From contig JAJRYL010000003.1 of assembly GCA_024275855.1 (NCBI GenBank), forward strand, positions 1 to 5,820: 5,820 nucleotides of DNA. The letters run 5' to 3'. The position numbers and the translations under genes are program-made. Origin of the DNA: Deltaproteobacteria bacterium (lineage in GTDB: Bacteria > Desulfobacterota > GWC2-55-46 > JADFVP01). Each line of letters opens with the position of its first letter. The stretch's first letter is position 1. Of this stretch, positions 1 to 5,212 are shown in pieces. The notes under the pieces were generated by a model. The model worked only from the letters and a program-made list of their open reading frames with translations, was not told where the DNA came from and did not search any database.

Positions 1-101
1 ACAAAGAGCTGCCGGTTGAGGGCGTACAGTTCCACCCCGAGAGCATACTTACGCTTTCGGGCAAAGAGCTGTTGGGCAACTTTTTAAAGACTTACAAGTA
101 A
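1..101 (+). CDS. trpG: Anthranilate synthase glutamine amidotransferase subunit (component II), C-terminal end only
   Basis: Only the last 32 codons are in view; the reading frame starts at base 3 and ends with TAA at 99-101. The visible peptide contains [11 protein letters not shown], the hallmark C-terminal motif of the TrpG/PabA class I glutamine amidotransferases, in which the His and Glu complete the Cys-His-Glu triad that releases ammonia from glutamine. The ammonia is passed to TrpE, which makes anthranilate from chorismate. PabA (folate synthesis) carries the same motif and cannot be excluded from this fragment, and many bacteria use one protein for both roles. The trp genes immediately downstream favour trpG. 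The last codons (Thr-Tyr-Lys-stop) lie inside the first copy of a 16-bp tandem repeat. trpE presumably lies further upstream, outside the window. Confidence 0.9.
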   Translation, partial: KELPVEGVQFHPESILTLSGKELLGNFLKTYK

Positions 102-121
102 CCGGACTTACAAATTACCGG
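90..121 (+). repeat. 16-bp tandem duplication spanning the trpG stop codon
   Basis: Copy 1 (90-105) is acttacaagtaaccgg and copy 2 (106-121) is acttacaaattaccgg. They match at 14 of 16 positions and are directly adjacent. Copy 1 encodes the final Thr-Tyr-Lys and the stop codon of trpG; in copy 2 the stop triplet has become TTA. A more diverged third copy lies at 265-280 (13 of 16 matches to copy 2). The end of copy 2 runs into a perfect 10-bp palindrome, accggccggt, at 117-126. This looks like a local duplication; no function can be read from it. Confidence 0.7.
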
Positions 122-356
122 CCGGTTTATTATAAAAAAAGTCGTACAGAAAACCGCCTGAGAATTTACGGATAGCCGTGCGGTGGCTTGTCGGCCTCTA
201 TAAAGCAGAGCGGCCTTAAAGACAGGTTTAATGCCGGAACAAGTACGGTACCGGGAAGCAGGCACCTTACAAATTGGCGGCCTCATAGACCTGTAAAAGC
301 CGCAAGGCAGACCGAACGGTATTACAGATTTGATATAAGGGACAGGCTCTTTACTA
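102..356. other. Long trpG-trpD spacer with no recognisable gene
   Basis: This 255-nt stretch is unusually long for the inside of this operon. It opens with repeat copy 2 and the 10-bp palindrome accggccggt (117-126), followed by an AT-rich run (127-140). Weak structures are possible: acgg/ccgt at 168-179 extended by accgc/gcggt with a 10-nt bulge (153-184), gcggc/gccgc at 277-303, and a distant acaggt/acctgt pair (222-227 with 289-294). The heptamer gcggcct occurs at 210-216 and 277-283. A TTG-started open frame enters from 188 and continues into trpD in another frame; it has no visible ribosome binding site and a basic, unfamiliar translation, so I do not call it. There is no Trp-codon run and no U-tract terminator. 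It could hold an internal promoter, a small RNA or decayed sequence. Confidence 0.6.
265..280 (+). repeat. Third, dispersed copy of the 16-bp trpG-end repeat
   Basis: The segment ccttacaaattggcgg matches copy 2 at 106-121 in 13 of 16 positions, including an unbroken 10-base core, cttacaaatt. It lies in the trpG-trpD spacer about 145 bp after copy 2. A 10-base exact match inside a 255-bp region is unlikely but not impossible by chance, so common descent is plausible rather than proven. Confidence 0.4.
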
Positions 357-1376
357 ATGATAAAAGAGGCTATAGGAAAAGTTGTAGAGGGTGTCGATCT
401 TACGGAAACGGAAATGGTATCCGTTACCGAAGAGATAATGACCGGCGCTGCGGACACCGCGCAGATCGGGGCCTTCTTAACGGCTCTGAGGATAAAAGGC
501 GAAACAGTAGCGGAGATAACCGGCGCGGCGCAGGTTATGCGGGCCAAGGCAACGGTTATAAAGACCCCCGGCATAGAAAAGACCGATATTGTCGATACAT
601 GCGGCACGGGAGGAGACGGCTCCAATACCTTCAACATCTCTACTGCATCCGCGTTCGTAACGGCTGGCGCAGGGGTAACTGTTGCCAAGCACGGCAACAG
701 ATCCGTATCGTCAAAGAGCGGCAGCGCGGACGTATTGCGCTCGTTAGGCGTTAACGTAGAGGCTGAGGTCAAGTGCGTTGAGTCCTGCATACAAGAGGCC
801 GGAATCGGTTTTCTCTTTGCCCCGCTCCTTCACGGCGCCATGAAGTACGCGGCGCCCGTAAGGCGCTCGCTCGGTATTCGCACCATCTTTAACGTGCTCG
901 GCCCCCTAACGAACCCGGCAGGCGCGAGGTGCCAGCTAATAGGCGTATACGACCCGAGGCTTACGGAAATACTCGCCTCGGTGCTGAACAACCTCGGCAC
1001 TAAACGGGCGCTTGTAGTCAGGGGTGAAGACGGCCTTGACGAGATAACACTTACCACAGAGACAAAAGTCACAGAACTGAGCGGCTCGAATATGCGAACA
1101 TATATGATAAAACCCGAAGATTTCGACCTTGAACGCTGCTTGCCCGCTGACCTGCTCGGCGGAGACAGCGTAGAAAATGCGGCTATACTGCTGCAAATTC
1201 TAAAAGGTTCAAAAGGCGCAAAGACCGATATAGTACTCTTAAACAGCGCAGCCGCACTCTTTGCCGCAGGAAAAGCGGACTCGATAGAAAAGAGTGTAGG
1301 GCTTGCCCGCGAATCGATCGGGTCAGGCGAGGCGTTAAAAAGACTCGAACAGCTCAAGGAAATAACCAACGTCTAA
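357..1376 (+). CDS. trpD: Anthranilate phosphoribosyltransferase
   Basis: This cytoplasmic enzyme transfers the phosphoribosyl group of PRPP to anthranilate, the second step of the tryptophan branch. The 339-residue length is normal for the family. An N-terminal helical domain (about 1-70) precedes the catalytic domain. That domain begins with the PRPP-binding GTGGDG loop (83-88) in the run GTGGDGSNTFNISTASA, followed by KHGNR (111-115), SSKSGSADVL, the anthranilate-site segment PVRRSLGIRTIFNVLGPLTNPA (167-188) and the metal-binding DE pair in GEDGLDE (Asp228, Glu229). All the key motifs are present, so it should be active. The start is the only available ATG: an in-frame TAA lies 19-21 bases upstream. 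The ribosome binding site is poor (aaggga at 337-342, 14 nt away, or acagg at 342-346). It is a stand-alone TrpD, not fused to TrpG. Confidence 0.97.
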   Translation: MIKEAIGKVVEGVDLTETEMVSVTEEIMTGAADTAQIGAFLTALRIKGETVAEITGAAQVMRAKATVIKTPGIEKTDIVDTCGTGGDGSNTFNISTASAFVTAGAGVTVAKHGNRSVSSKSGSADVLRSLGVNVEAEVKCVESCIQEAGIGFLFAPLLHGAMKYAAPVRRSLGIRTIFNVLGPLTNPAGARCQLIGVYDPRLTEILASVLNNLGTKRALVVRGEDGLDEITLTTETKVTELSGSNMRTYMIKPEDFDLERCLPADLLGGDSVENAAILLQILKGSKGAKTDIVLLNSAAALFAAGKADSIEKSVGLARESIGSGEALKRLEQLKEITNV

Positions 1377-1386
1377 ACGCTTTTTT
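1332..1386 (+). terminator. Possible weak terminator or attenuator at the trpD 3' end
   Basis: Six T's follow the end of trpD (1381-1386). They are preceded by gcgtt/aacgc arms (1332-1336 with 1376-1380) and inner agac/gtct arms (1341-1344 with 1371-1374), separated by an internal loop and a 26-nt terminal loop. The stem is short and overlaps the trpD coding end. The T-run is real, but the hairpin is marginal. At most it would reduce read-through into trpC, and it may be fortuitous. Confidence 0.2.
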
Positions 1387-1432
1387 AAATCCTCAACCGG
1401 AATCTTCGCACCAGAAAGAAAGAACAGGTACT

Positions 1433-2230
1433 ATGCTTGATAAAATAATAAAAGAGCAAGAGGACGAGCTTTTAAAGCTAAAGGCGGGCATAGACTTTGA
1501 ACGGATCGAAGGGGAGATGAAGGCGGGCATTGCGGGCTTGAACCCCACTCGCGACTTTTTCGGCGCTCTCGACTCGGACCCTAAAAAGCCGGACGCTATC
1601 CGCATTGTAGCCGAGGTTAAAAAGGCCTCTCCGTCCAAAGGGGTTATCCGTGCCGATTTCGACCCCGTCTCAATCGCCGCCATCTACGAAGCGAACGGCG
1701 CGGCGGCTATCTCCGTCTTAACGGACGAAAAACACTTTCAGGGCTCCATTGAGTACTTAAAGCAGATAAAAGAGGCGGTCTCGCTGCCGATACTCAGAAA
1801 AGACTTTATTATAGACGAACACCAGGTTTACGAGTCACGCGCTTTCGGCGCCGACGCCATACTTCTTATTGCCGCGGTACTAAGCAGCGAAAGGTTGAGG
1901 GCCCTGCTCAACCTCTGCGCGATGCTCAACCTCGGAGCGCTTGTAGAGGTGCATAACGAAAAAGAGGTAAAGACCGCGCTGAGTGCGGGGGCCAAACTTA
2001 TAGGTATAAATAACAGAGACCTCAGAACCTTTAAGACCGATCTGAAAACGACTATCGAGCTTGCGCCCAAGGCGTCAAACGGCGTGGTGGTCGTGGCCGA
2101 AAGCGGCATTCATACCTGCGAAGATATCGCGAGATTAAAAACTGCGGGCGCAAAGGCCTTCTTAATTGGAGAGGCGTTGATGAAAGAGCCCGACATAGGC
2201 GCTAAACTGAGGGAACTTATTGAGTGTTAA
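1433..2230 (+). CDS. trpC: Indole-3-glycerol phosphate synthase
   Basis: It catalyses decarboxylation and ring closure of CdRP to indole-3-glycerol phosphate, in the cytoplasm. The 265-residue protein is a monofunctional TIM barrel of standard length. Family signatures appear in order: AEVKKASPSKG (60-70, with Glu61 and Lys63 matching the archaeal Glu51/Lys53 pair), LTDEKHFQGS (96-105), LPILRKDFIID (118-128, catalytic Lys123), GADAILLI, VEVHNEKE (171-178, Glu172), IGINNRDL (190-197, Asn193), AESGI (222-226, Ser224) and FLIGEALM near the end. The start ATG follows a modest acagg site at 1424-1428. The gene is 56 bp after trpD, and its last 11 bp overlap the trpF start, which favours translational coupling. 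Confidence 0.97.
   Translation: MLDKIIKEQEDELLKLKAGIDFERIEGEMKAGIAGLNPTRDFFGALDSDPKKPDAIRIVAEVKKASPSKGVIRADFDPVSIAAIYEANGAAAISVLTDEKHFQGSIEYLKQIKEAVSLPILRKDFIIDEHQVYESRAFGADAILLIAAVLSSERLRALLNLCAMLNLGALVEVHNEKEVKTALSAGAKLIGINNRDLRTFKTDLKTTIELAPKASNGVVVVAESGIHTCEDIARLKTAGAKAFLIGEALMKEPDIGAKLRELIEC
2209..2222 (+). promoter_or_regulatory. Ribosome binding site and TTG start of trpF, inside the trpC end
   Basis: gaggga at 2209-2214 lies 5 nt before TTG at 2220-2222. The site is within the last codons of trpC, so ribosomes finishing trpC would be well placed to restart on trpF. The only nearby alternative in frame is GTG at 2238, which would begin the protein at Val7, one residue before the catalytic Cys8, and lacks such spacing. 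Confidence 0.75.
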
Positions 2231-2837
2231 GGTAAAGGTGTGCGGTATCACCACACTTGAAGACGCACAGACCGCGCTTCGCTTCGGCGCGGATGCGCTC
2301 GGTTTTATATTTTTTAAAAGAAGCGCGCGCTTCATTTCTCCGCGCGCCGTCAAAGCCATACTCGCTAAACTGCCGCCCTTTGTAACCACGGTAGGGGTCT
2401 TTGTCGATTCGCCCGTAAAAGAGATAAACGACACTATCAGGCAGAGCGGAATAGATACCGTACAGCTCCACGGCTCCGAAACCCCTAAAGAGTGCAGCGC
2501 CGTAAAGGGCGCGCGGGTAATAAAGGCCTTCAGGGTGTCGGGCGCTAAAGACATAAACGGTATCGGCAAGTATGACGTAGCGGCCAACCTGCTCGATACG
2601 TTTGTAGAGGGCACACACGGCGGCACCGGTAAAACATTCGACTGGAACATAGCCGTAAAAGCCGGAAACGGCACCCCTTTAATCCTCTCCGGCGGGCTTA
2701 CGCCGGACAATGTTAAAGAGGCGATAAAGACGGTAAAACCGTACGCGGTAGACGTAAGTTCCGGCGTAGAGTCGGCACCGGGAGTAAAGAGCGCTGAAAA
2801 GCTGAAGCGCTTTCTTAAAATAGCGAAATCGAGATAA
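2220..2837 (+). CDS. trpF: Phosphoribosylanthranilate isomerase
   Basis: It converts PRA to CdRP by an Amadori rearrangement, between the TrpD and TrpC steps. The 205-residue single-domain TIM barrel has the standard length. The N-terminal VKVCGIT motif carries the catalytic cysteine (Cys8) and the catalytic aspartate is Asp126 in LLDTF, matching the Cys7/Asp126 pair of the Thermotoga enzyme. Other signatures are GADALGFIFFKRSARFISP (23-41), VQLHGSE (81-87), the GGTGKTFDW segment (134-142), the phosphate-binding LILSGGLTPDNV (154-165) and VDVSSGVE (177-184). The TTG start is chosen because it has a ribosome binding site and gives the usual short leader before KVCGIT. The 11-bp overlap with trpC suggests coupled translation. 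Because trpC and trpF are separate genes, this is not the fused TrpCF of enteric bacteria. Confidence 0.96.
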   Translation: MSVKVKVCGITTLEDAQTALRFGADALGFIFFKRSARFISPRAVKAILAKLPPFVTTVGVFVDSPVKEINDTIRQSGIDTVQLHGSETPKECSAVKGARVIKAFRVSGAKDINGIGKYDVAANLLDTFVEGTHGGTGKTFDWNIAVKAGNGTPLILSGGLTPDNVKEAIKTVKPYAVDVSSGVESAPGVKSAEKLKRFLKIAKSR

Positions 2838-2843
2838 AGGCTT

Positions 2844-2864
2844 ATTTCGGAACGGGCCCGAAAT
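2844..2864 (+). other. Hairpin in the trpF-trpB spacer
   Basis: atttcgg (2844-2850) and ccgaaat (2858-2864) form a perfect 7-bp inverted repeat around a 7-nt loop, only 6 bp after the trpF stop. The sequence after it is AT-rich (tttataaaac) but has no clean T-run, so it is not a convincing intrinsic terminator. Roles in mRNA processing or stability are equally possible. Confidence 0.45.
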
Positions 2865-2897
2865 TTATAAAACTTAAAACTATTTTAATACGAAAAG

Positions 2898-2912
2898 AAG
2901 AGGATCATTTTG
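2898..2912 (+). promoter_or_regulatory. Ribosome binding site and TTG start of trpB
   Basis: aagagg at 2898-2903 is 6 nt before TTG at 2910-2912. This decides the start: the first in-frame ATG downstream is codon 23, which would remove the conserved [14 protein letters not shown] segment found at the N terminus of TrpB proteins. Confidence 0.75.
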
Positions 2913-4100
2913 AGAGGACCTGACAAAAACGGCCACTTCGGCATATACGGAGGCCGCTACATTTCAGAGACGCTTATGCCGGCGGTTATAGAGCTTGAAA
3001 AAGCGTATAAAAAGTGGAAAGTAGATAAGGAATTTAAAGAAGAATTAAAATTCTACCTACAGGAGTATACAGGCCGCCCTACACCGCTCTATTATGCCGA
3101 GCGGCTCACAAAAAAACTCGGCGGCGCAAAGATCTACCTTAAAAGGGAAGACCTCTGCCATACCGGCGCGCATAAAATAAACAATACCATCGGACAGATT
3201 CTTCTTGCCCGCCGAATGGGTAAAAAAAGGATTATCGCTGAAACAGGTGCGGGACAGCACGGCGTGGCCACGGCAACCGTTGCGGCAATGTTCGGCCTTG
3301 AGTGCGAGGTTTTCATGGGTTCTGAAGATATCGAACGGCAGAAGCCGAACGTCTTTCGCATGAAACTGCTTGGCGCAAAAGTAACGCCGGTTACTTCGGG
3401 CAGCCGCACGCTGAAAGACGCCATGAACGAGGCGCTTAGAGACTGGGTAACAAACGTCTACAACACCTTTTATATTATCGGCACGGTCGCGGGCCCGCAT
3501 CCGTACCCGATGCTCGTAAGAGACTTTCAGTCGGTCATAGGCAAAGAGGCGCGCGCGCAGATACAAAAACAGACCGGACAACTACCCGACCTGTTGATAG
3601 CGTGCGTCGGAGGCGGAAGCAACGCCATCGGCCTCTTTCACCCGTTTCTTAACGACGATACCGTCAAAATGGTCGGGGTAGAGGCTGGAGGGCACGGCCT
3701 TAAGGGCCATTTTCACGCGGCCTCGATTTCAGGCGGTACGCCGGGCGTACTGCACGGCAACAAGACCTATCTGCTTCAGGACAGGCTTGGACAGATAAAA
3801 GAGACGCACTCCATCTCCGCAGGGCTCGACTACCCCGGAGTAGGCCCGGAGCACGCCTGGCTCCACGATACCGGCAGGGTAAAGTACAAGGCGATTACGG
3901 ACAAAGAGGCGCTTGCCGGATTCAAAACGCTTACGCTTACGGAAGGAATTATTCCGGCACTCGAATCGTCCCATGCTATTGCCTATGCAGTTAAATGCGC
4001 GCCCAAGATGAAAAAGAGCGAAATCATTATTATCAACCTCTCCGGCAGAGGCGACAAAGACCTCGAAACGGTCTCTAAAGAATTTAAGTTCAAACTCTAA
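2910..4100 (+). CDS. trpB: Tryptophan synthase beta chain (TrpB1 type)
   Basis: This PLP enzyme joins indole to L-serine to make tryptophan, as the beta subunit of the cytoplasmic alpha2-beta2 complex. The length (396) and residue spacing match the Salmonella protein with an offset of about two. Visible landmarks are [15 protein letters not shown] (10-24), GRPTPL (55-60), HTGAHKINN (84-92) with the PLP-binding Lys89, ETGAGQHG (111-118) with Glu111, the PLP-phosphate loop VGGGSNAIG (233-241), the [13 protein letters not shown] segment (303-315) with Asp307, and the C-terminal NLSGRGDKD (376-384) with Ser378. The GLDYPGVGP region and a downstream trpA indicate the TrpA-dependent TrpB1 class and not stand-alone TrpB2. 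All active-site residues checked are intact. It is separated from trpF by 72 bp and from trpA by an atypically long 187 bp. Confidence 0.98.
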   Translation: MRGPDKNGHFGIYGGRYISETLMPAVIELEKAYKKWKVDKEFKEELKFYLQEYTGRPTPLYYAERLTKKLGGAKIYLKREDLCHTGAHKINNTIGQILLARRMGKKRIIAETGAGQHGVATATVAAMFGLECEVFMGSEDIERQKPNVFRMKLLGAKVTPVTSGSRTLKDAMNEALRDWVTNVYNTFYIIGTVAGPHPYPMLVRDFQSVIGKEARAQIQKQTGQLPDLLIACVGGGSNAIGLFHPFLNDDTVKMVGVEAGGHGLKGHFHAASISGGTPGVLHGNKTYLLQDRLGQIKETHSISAGLDYPGVGPEHAWLHDTGRVKYKAITDKEALAGFKTLTLTEGIIPALESSHAIAYAVKCAPKMKKSEIIIINLSGRGDKDLETVSKEFKFKL

Positions 4101-4120
4101 CTCCGGGCTGATTTTCCGGG

Positions 4121-4186
4121 GCAGGCTTTCGGTGCAGACAGAGCGGCAGGCTTTCGGTGCAGACAGAGCGGCAGGCTTTCGGTGCA
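4121..4186 (+). repeat. 25-bp tandem repeat, 2.6 copies, between trpB and trpA
   Basis: Two identical 25-bp units (4121-4145 and 4146-4170) begin gcaggctttcggtgca and end gacagagcg. A third, partial copy of 16 bp (4171-4186) follows without mismatch. Perfect identity across all copies suggests a recent or actively homogenised expansion. The unit is not a multiple of three, has no strong internal hairpin and lies outside both genes, so it is unlikely to be coding. With no spacer between copies it is not a CRISPR array. Slippage could vary the copy number between strains. Confidence 0.95.
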
Positions 4187-4196
4187 CAACTCAGTA

Positions 4197-4223
4197 ACGA
4201 AGTGACCGATTAACTCACTTCGT
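4197..4223 (+). other. Perfect 9-bp inverted repeat upstream of trpA
   Basis: acgaagtga (4197-4205) and tcacttcgt (4215-4223) are exact reverse complements around a 9-nt loop, ccgattaac. It begins 11 bp after the tandem repeat and ends 64 bp before the trpA start. The downstream sequence is A-rich (ttaaaatatt), with no T-run, so a standard intrinsic terminator is unlikely. An operator-like dyad, an RNA stability hairpin, or a terminal remnant of a small mobile repeat all fit. A smaller dyad, gatat/atatc, follows at 4245-4259. Confidence 0.6.
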
Positions 4224-4287
4224 ACGGTTAAAATATTCGCAACGGATATACAACATATCGATTTAAAAAAAGAACAGAGGCCAAGAG

Positions 4288-5124
4288 ATGGCAAAGGTAG
4301 AAAAGAGTACGAATACTAAAAAACCGGGCAGGCTGACCACGCTTTTCAACAGGCTCAAGAGCCGCAAACGGCACGCTCTAATCCCCTTCATAAGCGCCGG
4401 AGACCCGGACATGGCAACGACCAAAGAGCTTATCTATACGCTTGAGAAATCCGGTGCCGATATAATAGAGCTTGGCATTCCCTTTTCAGACCCGATGGCG
4501 GACGGCCCTACAATTCAGGCCTCTTACGAAAGGGCGTTAAAAAAAGGCGCGACACCGGGCGGTGTGCTAAAGCTTGTAAGAAACGTGCGCAGGCACAGCG
4601 AGATACCTATTGTGCTCTTCGGGTACTACAACCCCATACTCGCATACGGCCTTGAACGTTTCGCTAAAAACGCGCACGCCTCCGGCGTAGACGGGGTGCT
4701 GGTTGTAGACCTGCCGCCCGAAGAGGCCGCGGACCTTAAGGCCGCCCTCAACGCTGTTGGAATCGACCTGATCTTTCTTCTCACCCCTACGTCGGACTCC
4801 TCCCGCATGGATCGTGTCGCAAGGGTCGGCTCCGGTTTCATCTACTTCGTAAGCCTCACAGGCGTAACCGGCGCACGTGTAAAACTCTCTAACAAAATAC
4901 CCTCTTATGTTACAAAAGCCCGCCGCCACACGGGGCTTCCTGTCGGTGTCGGTTTTGGCATTTCAACTCCGGCTCAGGCTGCGGAGGTCTGCAAAACAGC
5001 CGACGGCGTAGTGGTCGGGTCGGCCATAATAAATATTATCGCTAATACAAGAGGCAAAAAAAGAGTATTAAGCGAAGTCGGAAAATTCGTATCTAAGTTA
5101 AAAGAGGGTGTAGACAGGGCATAA
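4288..5124 (+). CDS. trpA: Tryptophan synthase alpha chain
   Basis: It cleaves indole-3-glycerol phosphate to indole and glyceraldehyde-3-phosphate; the indole is channelled to TrpB. The 278-residue TIM barrel contains PFISAGDPD (33-41), the catalytic motif ELGIPFSDPMADGPTIQ (61-77) with Glu61 and Asp72 (spacing as Glu49/Asp60 of Salmonella), FGYYNPI (111-117), the mobile-loop segment YFVSLTGVTGAR (186-197), GVGFGIS (220-226) and the phosphate-binding VVVGSAI (241-247). The ATG has a good site, agagg at 4276-4280 with 7-nt spacing. The N terminus carries about 12 extra, lysine- and threonine-rich residues compared with the Salmonella protein; the catalytic core is unaffected. It is probably the last gene of the operon, and the 187-bp gap before it could allow separate control. 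Confidence 0.97.
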   Translation: MAKVEKSTNTKKPGRLTTLFNRLKSRKRHALIPFISAGDPDMATTKELIYTLEKSGADIIELGIPFSDPMADGPTIQASYERALKKGATPGGVLKLVRNVRRHSEIPIVLFGYYNPILAYGLERFAKNAHASGVDGVLVVDLPPEEAADLKAALNAVGIDLIFLLTPTSDSSRMDRVARVGSGFIYFVSLTGVTGARVKLSNKIPSYVTKARRHTGLPVGVGFGISTPAQAAEVCKTADGVVVGSAIINIIANTRGKKRVLSEVGKFVSKLKEGVDRA

Positions 5125-5144
5125 AAAGTTTGCTCTGAATAACT

Positions 5145-5189
5145 CTCAAAAGAAAGGAGCCGCTCAGTAGACCGCTTCTTCCTTTTGAG
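5145..5189 (+). other. Large imperfect stem-loop after trpA
   Basis: The left arm starts with ctcaaaag (5145-5152), which pairs perfectly with cttttgag (5182-5189). The stem continues inward through an A/C mismatch, aag/ctt, a G-U pair and agc/gct, then a C/C mismatch and one more G-C pair, leaving a 9-nt loop (5163-5171). It has about 16 pairs in all. Its place between trpA and a functionally unrelated gene suits an operon-end structure, but what follows is gtaaaacc and not a T-run, so factor-independent termination by the standard mechanism is doubtful. It could instead protect the trp mRNA 3' end or act as a Rho-linked boundary. The right arm ends 10 bp before the aaggag site of the next gene. 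Confidence 0.6.
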
Positions 5190-5199
5190 TAAAACCGGG

Positions 5200-5205
5200 A
5201 AGGAG
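5200..5205 (+). promoter_or_regulatory. Ribosome binding site of the GAF-domain gene
   Basis: aaggag at 5200-5205, 7 nt before ATG 5213, is the strongest Shine-Dalgarno match in the window. An in-frame TGA at 5186-5188 rules out a much earlier start. Confidence 0.8.
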
Positions 5206-5212
5206 AGCAGGT

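Noticed and set aside
102..356. Classical Trp attenuator or T-box upstream of trpD
   Set aside because: There is no short ORF with clustered TGG codons, no terminator with a U-run and no recognisable T-box sequence in this spacer.
188..754. Plus-strand open frame beginning at a TTG in the trpG-trpD spacer
   Set aside because: Most of it overlaps trpD in another frame, it has no ribosome binding site, and its Arg/Gly-rich translation is typical of an out-of-frame reading of a GC-rich gene.
92..790. Long minus-strand open frame opposite trpG, the spacer and trpD
   Set aside because: It is antisense to a conserved trpD and resembles no family I recognise. Long shadow frames are expected in this base composition.
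4132..4197. Possible 21-codon GTG-started peptide on the plus strand within the tandem repeat
   Set aside because: Its ribosome binding site would be part of the repeat itself, and nothing about the peptide is recognisable; chance explains it.
4121..4223. CRISPR-like array
   Set aside because: The copies are directly adjacent with no unique spacers, and no cas gene is present. It is a simple tandem repeat.
4206..4234. Sigma-70 promoter for trpA using TAAAAT at 4229-4234 as the -10 box
   Set aside because: The hexamer at the right distance upstream (ccgatt) is not a -35 match, and the better ttaact is only 12 bp away.
4097..4294. Minus-strand open frame across the trpB-trpA spacer with repeated SAPKAC-like segments
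   Set aside because: The apparent peptide repeats come from the 25-bp DNA repeat read in shifting frames. It is antisense, short and has no supporting initiation signals.
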